Source of the DNA: Prauserella_A oleivorans
GTDB lineage: Bacteria > Actinomycetota > Actinomycetes > Mycobacteriales > Pseudonocardiaceae
Length of the DNA stretch: 64,000 nt
Direction of reading: 5' to 3'
Assembly: GCF_042685745.1 (NCBI RefSeq)
Contig: NZ_JBHUNT010000001.1
Coordinates: 5,022,001-5,086,000, forward strand
A program made the position numbers and the translations under genes. Numbering within the stretch: position 1 is the first letter of the stretch; every line of letters begins with the position of its first letter. The notes beneath the pieces were generated by a model, which was not told the origin of the DNA, ran no database searches, and saw only the letters and a program-made list of their open reading frames with translations. Shown one piece after another: positions 42,098-52,000 of the stretch.

Positions 42098-42161
42098 CAT
42101 ACCGGTGGTATGTTGTGCGTGTCAGGTCCGTACCGCGAGTATGCCGCAAACCGACGGTATG
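42098..42161. promoter_or_regulatory. Three putative TetR-type operator sites
   Basis: Site A CATACCGGTGGTATG (42098-42112) is a perfect 6-bp inverted repeat with a three-base centre. Site B (GTACCGCGAGTATG, 42130-42143) and site C (AACCGACGGTATG, 42149-42161) are weaker copies of the same motif. They lie between the TetR gene and the 42189 gene. Confidence 0.65.
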
Positions 42162-42188
42162 AGCCGCGTCACGGAAGGGGATCAGGCC

Positions 42189-42731
42189 ATGAGCTGGAAC
42201 GACTACTACCGCCGGCGCGACGTCATCGACACCGCGCTGCGGCAGGCACGGCATGATCCGCAGGCAGCGCTGCGGTTCGCGGAGATCGAGGGCGCCGAGG
42301 AACTGTTCGGCAGCGAGGAGAACCTCCTGCTGGCCATGCACTACCGCTGGCTGCAGGCACTGACCGGCAGGCTGCGGGCCGAGGTCGCGGGTCCCGAGGA
42401 CGCGGCCGGGGTGCCCGGTGGCGGCGAGGACGACCACCTCGAGGCCGTGTCGCGCGCCTGGCGCGCCACCGTGCGCGACAACGCCACGCTGCGCGCCGTG
42501 CTCGACGCCCACATCGACCGCCACCCTGCACTGCGCCGTGCCCACGAGGCCGAGCTGCGCATGCTCGCCACCACGGCCGGCCTCGCCGAGCCGGGTGAAC
42601 CGCAGGACGAGGTGACCGCGGTCGGCAACGCGTTCCTGTCGCTGCTGCGTGCCCGCTCGGCGCACCTCACCGCACCGCGCCGGACCAACCCGGTGGGCCA
42701 GTTGCTGCGCAAGCTCGCGCCCGCGAGCTGA
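42189..42731 (+). CDS. Conserved actinobacterial hypothetical protein (TetR neighbour)
   Basis: 180 residues from the ATG at 42189, which has GGAAGGGG upstream; this start keeps operator site C outside the gene. Helical, with MSWNDYYRRRDVIDTALRQAR at the N-terminus, EENLLLAMHYRWLQALTGRLRAEV, and a C-terminal NAFLSLLRARSAHL. No enzyme motif or membrane segment. Divergent from, and probably controlled by, the TetR-type regulator. Confidence 0.8.
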   Translation: MSWNDYYRRRDVIDTALRQARHDPQAALRFAEIEGAEELFGSEENLLLAMHYRWLQALTGRLRAEVAGPEDAAGVPGGGEDDHLEAVSRAWRATVRDNATLRAVLDAHIDRHPALRRAHEAELRMLATTAGLAEPGEPQDEVTAVGNAFLSLLRARSAHLTAPRRTNPVGQLLRKLAPAS

Positions 42732-42772
42732 CCCTGTTGGCAGGGTGCCAGCACGTGTAGTTAGCTGTCGCC

Positions 42773-43729
42773 ATGGCTAGCCAACCCGGGACGTGGACCG
42801 AGGCGGACATCCCCGACCAGACCGGCCGCACGGTGCTGGTCACCGGCGCCAACTCCGGACTGGGCCTGCGGACCGCGCAGGTGCTGGCGGAGAAGGGCGC
42901 CACGGTGCTGCTGGCGTGCCGGTCGGCCGAGCGCGGAGTACGGGCACTCGACACCGTCGCCGAACGGGCACGCGCCCGGCCGGTGCTCATCTCCCTCGAT
43001 CTCGCCGACCTCGCCTCGGTCCGCGACGCCGCCGCGACCGTGCGTGAACAGACCGGCGACACCCTCGACGTCCTCGTCAACAACGCCGGTGTCATGGCGC
43101 CGCCCAAGGGCGTCACGAAAGACGGCTTCGAAACCCAGTTCGGCACCAACTACCTCGGCCCCGCGGCGCTGACGTGGCTGCTCATGCCGGCACTGCGCCG
43201 CGGCCGGGATCCGCGCGTGGTCACCGTCTCCAGTGCCGCCGCCACCGGCAGCAGCCTCGACCTCGACGACCCGAACTTCGAGCGCAGGCGCTACAACCCG
43301 GCCACCGCGTACCGGCAGTCGAAGCTCGCCGACCAGGTGTTCGCGGCCGAGCTCGACCGTCGCCTGCGGGCCGCGCACGACCCCGTGCTCAGCATCGCCG
43401 CCCACCCCGGGTACAGCCGCAGCGAACTCGGCTCGACGATGGCCAGGTCCCGCAGCCACGTCGTGCTCCGTACCGTGGTCGACACCACCATCCGGCTGGG
43501 CGAGCTGCTCATCGCGCAGAACGTCCACATGGGCGCGCTCCCCCAGCTGTATGCCGCGACCGCCCCCGGCATCCGGGGCGGCGAGTACGTGGGTCCGCGA
43601 GGTCCGTTCGGGTTGCGCGGGCACCCCGCCGTGGGCAAGCCGCTGCCGCCCGCCCGCGACCGCGAGCTGGGTGCCCGGCTGTGGGACCTCACCGCCAAGT
43701 TGACCGGGATCACCCCCGATCCCGCGTAA
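42773..43729 (+). CDS. Short-chain dehydrogenase/reductase
   Basis: 318 residues. Cofactor-binding TGANSGLGLRTAQ, the NNAG motif in LDVLVNNAGVMAPP, catalytic Ser in TVSSAAATGS and the YxxxK pair in AYRQSKLADQ. The retinol-dehydrogenase-like length and text (GFETQFGTNYLGPAALTWLL) are common in actinomycetes. Substrate unknown. It stands between the TetR-controlled gene and lipA. Confidence 0.92.
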   Translation: MASQPGTWTEADIPDQTGRTVLVTGANSGLGLRTAQVLAEKGATVLLACRSAERGVRALDTVAERARARPVLISLDLADLASVRDAAATVREQTGDTLDVLVNNAGVMAPPKGVTKDGFETQFGTNYLGPAALTWLLMPALRRGRDPRVVTVSSAAATGSSLDLDDPNFERRRYNPATAYRQSKLADQVFAAELDRRLRAAHDPVLSIAAHPGYSRSELGSTMARSRSHVVLRTVVDTTIRLGELLIAQNVHMGALPQLYAATAPGIRGGEYVGPRGPFGLRGHPAVGKPLPPARDRELGARLWDLTAKLTGITPDPA

Positions 43730-43765
43730 CGACACCGCCGATCGTCAGGGCGTACATTGGGGCCC

Positions 43766-44776
43766 GTGACTGTTGTGCCGGAAGGTCGGAAGCTGCTGCG
43801 GCTCGAGGTTCGCAACAGCCAGACGCCGATCGAGAAGAAGCCGCCGTGGATCAAGACCCGCGCGCGCATGGGCCCCGAATTCACCGAACTCAAGGGGCTC
43901 GTCCGCCGTGAGGGTCTGCACACCGTGTGCGAAGAGGCGGGCTGTCCCAACATCTACGAATGCTGGGAGGACCGCGAGGCCACCTTCCTCATCGGCGGCG
44001 ACCAGTGCACGCGGCGCTGCGACTTCTGCCAGATCGACACCGGCAAGCCCGCGGAGCTCGATCGGGACGAGCCGCGCCGGGTCGCCGAGAGCGTGCAGGC
44101 GATGGGTCTGCGCTACTCGACGGTGACGGGTGTGGCCCGCGACGACCTGCCCGACGGCGGTGCGTGGCTGTACGCCGAGACCGTCCGGCAGATCCACGCG
44201 CTCAACCCCGGCACCGGTGTCGAGCTGCTCATCCCGGACTTCAACGCCGACCCCGACCAGCTGGCCGAGGTGTTCGGCTCGCAGCCCGAGGTGCTCGCGC
44301 ACAACGTCGAGACGGTGCCGCGCATCTTCAAGCGCATCCGGCCCGGCTTCCGCTACGCCCGCTCGCTCGAGGTGATCACCCGGGCGCGGGAGGCCGGCCT
44401 GGTCACCAAGTCGAACCTCATCCTCGGCATGGGCGAGACCCCCGAGGAGGTGGAGCCGGCGATGCGGGACCTCGTCGACGCGGGCTGCGAGATCCTCACC
44501 ATCACGCAGTACCTGCGGCCCTCCCCGCGGCACCACCCGGTGGACCGGTGGGTCAAGCCGGAGGAGTTCGTCGAGCACACCAAGGCCGCCGAGGCGCTCG
44601 GGTTCGCCGGTGTCATGGCCGGCCCGCTGGTCCGGTCGTCGTACCGGGCGGGCAAGCTCTACGCGCAGACCAAGGCGCACCGTGGCGAGCCGCTGCCGGA
44701 GAACCTGAGCCACCTCGCCGCTGCCGCACCCGCCGCGCAGGAGGCCAGCAGCGTACTGGCGCGCCAGTCGTCGTAG
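43766..44776 (+). CDS. lipA: Lipoyl synthase LipA
   Basis: 336 residues from a GTG. Both iron-sulfur clusters are accounted for: the auxiliary cluster by CEEAGCPNIYEC, with a C-terminal RSSY (VRSSYRAG), and the radical-SAM cluster by CTRRCDFC. It inserts two sulfur atoms into octanoylated E2 domains, completing the work of LipB. Order lipB...lipA matches M. tuberculosis Rv2217-Rv2218, though here a TetR gene, an SDR and a broken LLM gene lie between. Confidence 0.97.
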   Translation: MTVVPEGRKLLRLEVRNSQTPIEKKPPWIKTRARMGPEFTELKGLVRREGLHTVCEEAGCPNIYECWEDREATFLIGGDQCTRRCDFCQIDTGKPAELDRDEPRRVAESVQAMGLRYSTVTGVARDDLPDGGAWLYAETVRQIHALNPGTGVELLIPDFNADPDQLAEVFGSQPEVLAHNVETVPRIFKRIRPGFRYARSLEVITRAREAGLVTKSNLILGMGETPEEVEPAMRDLVDAGCEILTITQYLRPSPRHHPVDRWVKPEEFVEHTKAAEALGFAGVMAGPLVRSSYRAGKLYAQTKAHRGEPLPENLSHLAAAAPAAQEASSVLARQSS

Positions 44777-44902
44777 GGCTGTCGTAGGGCTGAGGAATCC
44801 GGGGAATCCCTGAGCACAGGCGAACCCTTCGAACGCTACTGTCGTCACCGGAAGCGGAGCGCAAGCGCGCCGGCCGGGGGATGACGAACAAGGGGAAGAC
44901 TC

Positions 44903-45559
44903 GTGGTTACCGACCTGCTCAACTGGCTACAGAGCCTGCCGCAACCGGCGCTGGTCGGTGCCACGGGACTGCTGGTGTTCCTCGAATGCACCATCGGCCT
45001 CGGCTTCCTCGCTCCCGGCGAGTCCGGCCTGCTGATCGCCGCGACCACCGCGACCACCGCGCCGCGGTTCATCATCCTGTGGGTCGTCGTCACCGTGTGC
45101 GCCGCGACCGGTGACTCCATCGGCTACGCCATCGGCAGGCGGTTCGGCCCGCGGCTGCGGGACACCAAGCTGATCCAGAAGTACGGCACCGACGCGTGGG
45201 ACAAGGCCACCGGCATCCTGCAGCGGCGCGGTGCGTGGGCCGTGTTCTTCGCCCGGTTCCTGCCGGTCGTCCGCACGCTGACGCCGGCGGCGGCGGGCAC
45301 GTCCGGGCTGGCCTACCGCAAGTTCCTGCCCGCGGCCGCCTCCGGTGCCCTGTGCTGGTCGGCGCTGCACATCGGGATCGGCGCCGCTCTCGGTGAGGCC
45401 GCCCGCCGCGTCGAGGGCATGCTGAGCACAGGCGGGATGATCGTGGTCGGCGTGCTGGCCGTGGTCGCCGTGATCGCGTTGATCCGCTACAAGCGCAAGA
45501 AGGCCGCGGCGGTGCTCACCGACGCGGCGGACGACGATTCGGTCACCCGCCGGAGCTGA
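44903..45559 (+). CDS. DedA-family membrane protein
   Basis: 218 residues from a GTG. DedA/SNARE-associated pattern: FLECTIGLGFLAPGESGLLIAATTA with the membrane-embedded Glu, GDSIGYAIGRRFGPRL, and the conserved FFARFLPVVRTLTPAAAGTSGL. DedA proteins are flippases for undecaprenyl phosphate or phospholipids and need a proton gradient. The C-terminus is basic then acidic (RYKRKKAAAVL, DAADDDS). Confidence 0.9.
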   Translation: MVTDLLNWLQSLPQPALVGATGLLVFLECTIGLGFLAPGESGLLIAATTATTAPRFIILWVVVTVCAATGDSIGYAIGRRFGPRLRDTKLIQKYGTDAWDKATGILQRRGAWAVFFARFLPVVRTLTPAAAGTSGLAYRKFLPAAASGALCWSALHIGIGAALGEAARRVEGMLSTGGMIVVGVLAVVAVIALIRYKRKKAAAVLTDAADDDSVTRRS

Positions 45560-45574
45560 CCCCTGCGGCGGCTC

Positions 45575-45659
45575 CCGTGTCGGCCGCCGCGTCGCCGTGT
45601 CCGCCGTTGCCGTCACCGTGTCTGCCGTTCCGGTAGCCGTGTCCGCCGCCCGCGTCGCC
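45575..45659. repeat. 21-bp tandem repeat array after dedA
   Basis: Four units starting at about 45575, 45595, 45616 and 45637, each beginning CCGTGTC with 20-21 bp spacing and a partly conserved remainder (-NGCCGYY--CGTC-). Same family as the array at 26781-27016. Confidence 0.8.
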
Positions 45660-45675
45660 AGGGGGGCCCGCCGAT

Positions 45676-45847
45676 CTACCTCAGCCAGGTCCGGTCGCTG
45701 AAATCCTCCTCGTCGGCATCACCGGCGTCTACTGCTGCTCGCCGGTACGGGCCAGCGAACGCCGGCGAGGTGGAGGTGTCGCGCAGGCTCCGGCGCCCGG
45801 ATGTGATGTCGTCGACAAGGCTTGTGAACTCGGGATCGTCGACCGAA
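45676..45847 (-). pseudogene. C-terminal remnant of an unknown gene
   Basis: On the minus strand an open frame encodes VDDPEFTSLVDDITSGRR to DADEEDFSDRTWLR and a TAG at 45676-45678. It has no start and joins the WXG-type remnant out of frame. The acidic WLR-ending tail looks like a real C-terminus; the rest of the gene seems to have been deleted. Confidence 0.5.
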
Positions 45848-46170
45848 GTACTCGTTGGCGCTATCGGCGGCGTTGCCCTGCCAGCCTTCGCCGACGGCGG
45901 TCAGCTGGGTGGAGACGACGCGGGCGAACTCGTCTTGAACGCGCCGAGGTTCTCCATCGCGACGCCGGCTTTCTGGACCAGTTCCCAGTCCCCGGCGAAC
46001 TCGCGGGCGACCCATTCGGACGGGTTGACGTCGAAGATCAAGTCGGTGGCCTGGCCGACCCGGTAGGACACGCTGATGTACTGGCTGATGCCGATGACGT
46101 TCTCGAGCAGGTCGGGCACCGGGTCGGAGGCCGTCGGATCGGTCAGCACGGTGGCGGGTGAGTCACTCAA
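45844..46170 (-). pseudogene. WXG-type (type VII secretion target-like) gene, frameshifted and truncated
   Basis: From a TTG at 46170 the frame gives LSDSPATVLTDPTASDPVPD, then helical text with IFDVNPSEWVAREFAGDWEL and VAMENLGAF; a one-base loss at about 45937 moves the continuation, QDEFARVVSTQLTAVGEGWQGNAADSANEYF, to another frame. The GWQGNAADSA segment is a WXG turn between two helices, as in WXG100 proteins and longer ESX/type VII targets. After EYF (about 45844) the reading breaks into an unrelated tail. No secretion-machine genes are in the window. Confidence 0.7.
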
Positions 46171-46177
46171 GAGCTGC

Positions 46178-46330
46178 TCACCTCTCGTAGGTCGCGTCGA
46201 TGCGCGCGGCACTCGGCGTGGTCGGTGTCGTCGTACATGAGCGCCGCCGTGTCGAGCTCCGTGGCCGCCGCACTCTGGACCTGGGCCAAGCGCTGGTAGT
46301 TCTCGCTGAGCACGGCCTTGGCGTCGGCGG
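46178..46330 (-). pseudogene. C-terminal remnant of a second type VII secretion-type protein
   Basis: A frame on the minus strand reads ADAKAVLSENYQRLAQVQSA then AATELDTAALMYDDTD, the typical last helix of EspC/type VII target proteins; the expected ending AARIDATYER and its stop at 46178 lie in another frame, so there is a frameshift near 46210-46220. Upstream the frame dissolves. In intact loci such a short gene precedes a WXG gene, the order seen here. Confidence 0.6.
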
Positions 46331-46466
46331 GCGTTCCCGTTCGCCCTCGGTGGCCTCGGCCGCCTCACCGGTGCCCGGGCCTGCTCCGACGGCACCGCCG
46401 TGGAGATCACCGGGCCGAGCCCCGCCTTCACCGCCGGCCTGCCACCGGCGAACGGGTAGTCGCATC

Positions 46467-47228
46467 ATGGACGGCATGGACTCCGCCGAGGACCTGACGC
46501 GCGCTCGTGACCTGGTGGCCGCCTCGCGCCGAATCGTCGCCATGACCGGCGCGGGGATCTCCACCGACTCCGGCATCCCCGACTTTCGCGGGCCCAACGG
46601 AGTGTGGACGAAGGACCCGGCCGCCGAGAAGCTCTCCAACCTGCAGGCCTACGTCAGCAGCAAGGAGGTCCGCGAGCAGAGCTGGCGCAACCGCACCGGG
46701 CACCCGGCGTGGCAGGCGCGGCCGAACGCCGCCCACCAGGCCTTCGTCGACCTCGAACGCACCGGCCGGCTGTCCGCGATCATCACGCAGAACATCGACG
46801 AGCTGCACCAGAAGGCGGGCTCGGACCCGGATCTGGTGATCGAGCTGCACGGCACCATGTTCCAGACCGTCTGCCTGGACTGCGACGACCGCCGCGACAT
46901 GCAGGAGGCGCTGGCGCGCGTGCGCGCGGGCGAGACCGACCCGCCCTGCAGCGAGTGCGGCGGGATCCTGAAGTCGGCGACGATCTCGTTCGGCCAGGCG
47001 CTCGACGTCGACGTGCTGGAGCGGGCGCGGGTCGCGGCGGTGTCGTGCGACCTGATGCTCGTGGCGGGCAGCTCGCTTACCGTCCACCCCGCGGCCGGGC
47101 TGGTCGGGCTCGCGGCGAGCGCGGGCGCCGCGGTGATCGTGTGCAACGCCTCGCCGACGCCCTACGACGACCAGGCCGCGGTGGTGTTGCGTGGGCCGTT
47201 GGCCGAGGTCCTGCCGGCATTGGTGTGA
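46467..47228 (+). CDS. NAD-dependent protein deacetylase, Sir2 family
   Basis: 253 residues from the ATG at 46467 (a second ATG is at 46476). Sirtuin motifs in order: MTGAGISTDSGIPDFRGPNG, ITQNIDELHQKAG, the catalytic His in ELHGTMF, the zinc Cys pairs CLDC and CSEC, and VAGSSLTVHPAAG. Removes acetyl groups from Lys using NAD. Class U/III-type bacterial sirtuin; targets often include acetyl-CoA synthetase. Followed by a strong terminator. Confidence 0.94.
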   Translation: MDGMDSAEDLTRARDLVAASRRIVAMTGAGISTDSGIPDFRGPNGVWTKDPAAEKLSNLQAYVSSKEVREQSWRNRTGHPAWQARPNAAHQAFVDLERTGRLSAIITQNIDELHQKAGSDPDLVIELHGTMFQTVCLDCDDRRDMQEALARVRAGETDPPCSECGGILKSATISFGQALDVDVLERARVAAVSCDLMLVAGSSLTVHPAAGLVGLAASAGAAVIVCNASPTPYDDQAAVVLRGPLAEVLPALV

Positions 47229-47243
47229 CCGGCGCCGGGGTGC

Positions 47244-47281
47244 AGGGTGAGCCCCGGCCCCCAACGTCCGGGGCTCACCCT
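47244..47281 (+). terminator. Terminator after the sirtuin gene
   Basis: Perfect 14-bp inverted repeat, arms 47244-47257 and 47268-47281, ten-base loop, 15 bases after the stop. Confidence 0.85.
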
Positions 47282-47513
47282 GGCGGTGCCCGCACGAAAC
47301 CGACGATCCCCCGCAGCCGACGGGTTCGCATTCATGAGGTCACCCAGAGTGACCGACACGGTTCGTCGCACGCACTCGCGGCGCTGACGCGGTCGCTGCC
47401 CCCATCCCCGGTCACCCGCCGAACTGCCACGCTGGGTAGTCGAAAGCCTCATCGAAGGCACCAGTAACGTCTACCTGGTTGCTCTCCGTAACACCAGTCG
47501 TGAGCGCCCAACC

Positions 47514-48989
47514 TCACCTGTTTGGACCAGTCCTCGTCACGGACTGTGCTTGCTCGGTGAGACGACGGTGAGGATGCTGCCTCGCGTCCACCACCGCCAG
47601 CGCCAGTGCGGCGAGGGTGAAGCAGACCGAGCAGAGCATCGCCGCCGCCAGCGCCACCCGGTAGTCCTCGTCCGAGGCGGACACGCCCGCGTGGAACACC
47701 GAGCCCAGCACGGCGACCCCGAGGGCCGTGCCCAGCCGCTGACCGGTCTGCAGGGCACCACCGGCGACCCCGGCCATACGGGTGGGCACGCTATCGAGCG
47801 TGAGCGTGGTGTTGGGTGAGATCACCATGCCGCCGCCGACCCCGGCGAGAAGCAACGGACCGGCGACCGCGTACCCGATCGCCGACTCGGGAACCAGCGG
47901 GACGAGCAGCGCGACCAGTCCCAGCCCGCAGGCCACCAGACAGAGCCCGGTGACCGTGACGCGGCGACCCCAGCGCGCCACGGCCCGCCCGGCGATGGCC
48001 GCCGACACCGCCGAGCCGAGCGCGAACGGCGTCACCAGCAGGCCCGACTCCAGCGGCGAGTAGCCGAGTCCCCGTTGGAAGAACATCGCGAACACCAGCC
48101 ACATACCGGCGAACCCGCAGAAGTAGGTCGCGCCGATGGCCGCGCCCAGGGCGTAGCCCGGCGTCCGCGTGTAGAGCCGCGGATCGAGCAGCGGCACACA
48201 GTCCTTGCGCAGCACGCGCAGCTCCCAGCGCACGAAGACGAACCCGAACACCAGCGCCAGTGGGAAGAGCCACCAGAGCGCGCTCAGCCCACCCTGCTCC
48301 GACTGCACGAGCGGCAACAGCAGACCCAGCACGGTGAGCCCGAGCAACACCATGCCGGGGAAGTCGAGCTGGGACCGCAGCGTGCCCCGCCGCGCGGGTG
48401 CTCGCGGCAGCAACCTGGACGCGAGCACCAGCGCGAGCAGCCCGATCGGCACGTTGACGTAGAAGACCCATCGCCAGCCGTTGTCGGCGCCGAACCCGGA
48501 GATGATCAACCCGCCGAGCACCGGCCCCACCGCCGTCGAGATCCCGACCGTGGCACCGAACAAGCCGAACGCCCTGCCGCGCTCGGCGCCGCGGAACAGT
48601 TCCTGGATCAGCCCGGTGTTCTGCGGGGTGAGCATGCCCGCCGCGGCGCCCTGCAGCAGCCGGGCGCCGACGAGCATCGTCTCGTCGACGCTGGCGCCGG
48701 CGACCGCGCTCGTGGCGATGAACGCCGACAACGCGATGAGGAACATCCGCCTGCGCCCCAGCGCGTCGCCGAGCCGCCCGCCCGTGACGAGTACGAGCCC
48801 GAAGGTCAGCGCGTAGCCGGACACCACCCACTGCGTCCCGGCGACCGAGGCGCCGAGCCCGGTCTGGATCGACGGCAGCGCCACGTTGACGATGCTGACG
48901 TCGAGCAACGACATGAAACCGGCGGTGAGGGTGACGGCGAGTGCCCGCCAGCGGCGCGGGTCGGGCTCGTCGGTGTCCGGCTGGCTCAC
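47514..48989 (-). CDS. MFS transporter, DHA2 (EmrB/QacA) family
   Basis: 491 residues with about 14 hydrophobic helices. Motif A is GGRLGDALGRRRMF; the DHA2 start MSLLDVSIVNVALPSIQTGL and the antiporter motif RLLQGAAAGMLTPQNTGLI and GPVLGGLI are clear. Proton-driven exporter of drugs or a self-made metabolite. No regulator gene lies beside it. The 233-base spacer to the sirtuin terminator holds nothing recognisable. Confidence 0.93.
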   Translation of the reverse strand: MSQPDTDEPDPRRWRALAVTLTAGFMSLLDVSIVNVALPSIQTGLGASVAGTQWVVSGYALTFGLVLVTGGRLGDALGRRRMFLIALSAFIATSAVAGASVDETMLVGARLLQGAAAGMLTPQNTGLIQELFRGAERGRAFGLFGATVGISTAVGPVLGGLIISGFGADNGWRWVFYVNVPIGLLALVLASRLLPRAPARRGTLRSQLDFPGMVLLGLTVLGLLLPLVQSEQGGLSALWWLFPLALVFGFVFVRWELRVLRKDCVPLLDPRLYTRTPGYALGAAIGATYFCGFAGMWLVFAMFFQRGLGYSPLESGLLVTPFALGSAVSAAIAGRAVARWGRRVTVTGLCLVACGLGLVALLVPLVPESAIGYAVAGPLLLAGVGGGMVISPNTTLTLDSVPTRMAGVAGGALQTGQRLGTALGVAVLGSVFHAGVSASDEDYRVALAAAMLCSVCFTLAALALAVVDARQHPHRRLTEQAQSVTRTGPNR

Positions 48990-49008
48990 TCGTCCACGGT
49001 AGGCACCG

Positions 49009-49049
49009 GCCCCGCGCCTTCGCCGGGCAGCCCGGCGAAGGCGCGGGGC
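49009..49049 (-). terminator. dnaE terminator
   Basis: Perfect 19-bp inverted repeat, arms 49009-49027 and 49031-49049, with only three bases between; seven bases after the dnaE stop. One of the strongest hairpins in the window. Confidence 0.9.
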
Positions 49050-49056
49050 ACACTGC

Positions 49057-52000
49057 CTAGGAACTGGCCGTGATGCCCGGTATGCCCTTGAGTTCGCCGA
49101 TCAGCATCGAGCTGACCTTCACCGGATAGTCGTACAGCGCGAACACGGTTTCCCGCTGCCTGCCGAGCAGCTTCAGCCGCACGGGGGTGTCACCGCGGTG
49201 GGCCTGCAGGGTCTGCTTGAGCTCGGTGACGACGCCGTGGTTGAGCTTCTCCGCGGAGGCCACCAGCATCAGCGGCGGCTCCTCGTCACCGGGCCCCACA
49301 TCGCTGAGGTCCAGCGGCACGAGACCGCCGCCGAACACCGACATCTTGTCGTCACGCCAGTTGACGCGGCCCTTGACCACGACGGCGTTGTCCTCCACCA
49401 GGTCGGCCGCGAACAACGCGTAGGACTTCGGGAAGAACAGCACCTCCAGCGAGGCGTCCATGTCCTCGACCACGCAGATCGCCCATGGCTCGCCCTTTTT
49501 GTTCACCCGCCGCTCGACCGACGTGAGCAGACCGGCGATCTCGATCTCGCCCTCCTTGGGCGGGTCGGCCAAGATGGCCGCGATCGGCCGCTTGGCGTGC
49601 TTGCGCAGGATCCGCTCGGCGCCGTCCAGCGGGTGTGCCGACACGTACAGGCCGAGCATCTCGCGCTCGTAGGCGAGCTTCTGCTTGCGCGGGTACTCCT
49701 CCTCGCCGAACTTCAGGTGCGCCAGCGGCGACGAGGCCGACACCGATGCCGCGTCGTCGGCACCGCCCCCGCCGAAGAGGTCGAACTGGCCCATCGCCTC
49801 CTGCCGCTTGAGCGGCACGACGGCTTCCACGGCGTCCTCGTGCACCTGCACCATCGACAGCCTGGTGTTGCCGAGCGAGTCGAACGCACCGGCCTTGATC
49901 AACGACTCCAGCACGCGCTTGTTGCAGACCACGAGCTCGGACTTGTCGAGGAAGTCGGTGAACGAGGAGTACTTACCCTTCTCCTCGCGCGTCTTGATGA
50001 TCGAGTCGACGACGTTCGCCCCGACGTTGCGGACCGCGCCCAGGCCGAAGCGGATGTCGTCGCCGACCGCGGCGAACCGCTGGCCGGACTCGTTGACGTC
50101 CGGGGGCAGCACCTTCACGCCCAGCCTGCGGCACTCGGACAGGTACACGGCGGACTTGTCCTTGTTGTCGCCGACCGAGGTGAGCAGCGCCGCCATGTAC
50201 TCGGCGGGATAGTTCGCCTTGAGGTAGGCGGTCCAGTACGACACCAGGCCGTACCCGGCGGCGTGGCTCTTGTTGAAGGCGTACCCGGCGAAGGGAAGGA
50301 TGGTGTCCCACAGTGCCTGGATGGCCTCGTCCGAGAACCCGTTGGCCTTCATCCCGGCGTGGAAGCCCTCGAACTCCTTCTCCAGGACTTCCTTCTTCTT
50401 CTTGCCCATCGCCCGCCGCAGCACGTCCGCGCGGCCCATCGAGTAGCCGGCGACCGTCCGGGCGATCTGCATGATCTGCTCCTGATAGACGATCAGGCCG
50501 TACGTCTCGGCCAGGATGTCCTTCAGGGGCTCCTCGAGCTCCGGATGGATCGGCTTGATCTCCTGCCGGCCGTTCTTGCGGTCGGCGTAGTCGTTGTGGG
50601 CGTTCATGCCCATCGGGCCGGGCCGGTACAGGGCCAGCACGGCGACGATGTCCTCGAAGCCGGTCGGCTGCATCCGGCGCAGCAGGTCGCGCATCGCGCC
50701 GCCGTCGAGCTGGAACACGCCGAGCGTGTCGCCACGGCCCAGCAGCTTGTACGCCTCCGGGTCGTCGAGACCGAGGCGGTCGAGGTCGATCTCCTCGCCG
50801 CGGTTGGCCTTGATGTTGTCGATGGCGTCGCCGATGACCGTGAGGTTGCGCAGGCCCAGGAAGTCCATCTTCAACAGGCCGATGGCCTCACACGACGGGT
50901 AGTCCCAGCCGGTGATGATCGAGCCGTCGTCCCGCTGCCAGAGCGGGATCGTGTCGATCAACGGCTCGCTCGACATGATGACCGCGCACGCGTGCACACC
51001 CGCGTTGCGGATCAGGCCCTCCAGACCGCGCGCGGTCTCGAAGATCGTCTTGACCTCGTCGTCGGTCTCGATCAGCGAGCGCACCTCGGCGGCCTCGCCG
51101 TACCGCTCGTGCTCCGGGTCGACGATCCCCGACAGCGGAATGTCCTTCGCCATGATCGGCGGCGGCAGCGCCTTGGAGATCCGGTCGGCGATCGAGTAGC
51201 CGGGCTGGCCGAAGTGCACCCGCGCGGCGTCCTTGATGGCGGCCTTGGTCTTGATGGTGCCGAAGGTGATCACCTGGGCGACCTTGTCGGCGCCGTACTT
51301 CTCGGTGGCGTACCGGACCATCTCGCCACGCCGCCGGTCGTCGAAGTCGATGTCGATGTCCGGCATCGACTCGCGCTCGGGGTTGAGGAACCGCTCGAAC
51401 AGCAGGTTCTGCGGGATCGGGTCCAGGTTGGTGATACCGAGCGCGTACGCCACCAGCGCGCCCGCGGCCGACCCACGCCCGGGGCCGACGCGAATGCCCA
51501 CGCTGCGCGCGTAGTTGCAGAGGTCCGCCACGACGAGGAAGTACGCGGGGAAACCCTTCTGGGCGATGACGCCGAGCTCCATCTCGGCCCGCTCGACGTA
51601 GCCGTCCGGGATGCCGTCCGGGAATCGCCACTCGAGGCCCTTCATCACCTCGTGGTGCAGCCAGCTGGCCTCGTCGTAGCCCTCCGGCACGTCGAACTTC
51701 GGCATCCGGTCGCGGTGGGCGTACACGTCCTCGTAGGACTGCACGCGCTCGGCGATCAGCAACGTCGCGTCGGCCGCGCCCGGCACCTCGGCGTCCCAGT
51801 ACTCGCGCATCTCGGCCGCGGACTTGAGGTAGTAGCCGTCGCCGTCGAACTTGAACCGGTTCGGGTCGGACAGCGTCTTGCCCGACTGGACGCACAGCAG
51901 CGCCGAGTGCGAGTCGGCCTGGTCCTTGGTGACGTAGTGGGAGTCGTTGGTGGCCAGCGGCGTGAGGTTCAGCTTGCGGCCGATCTCCAGCAGGCCTTGC

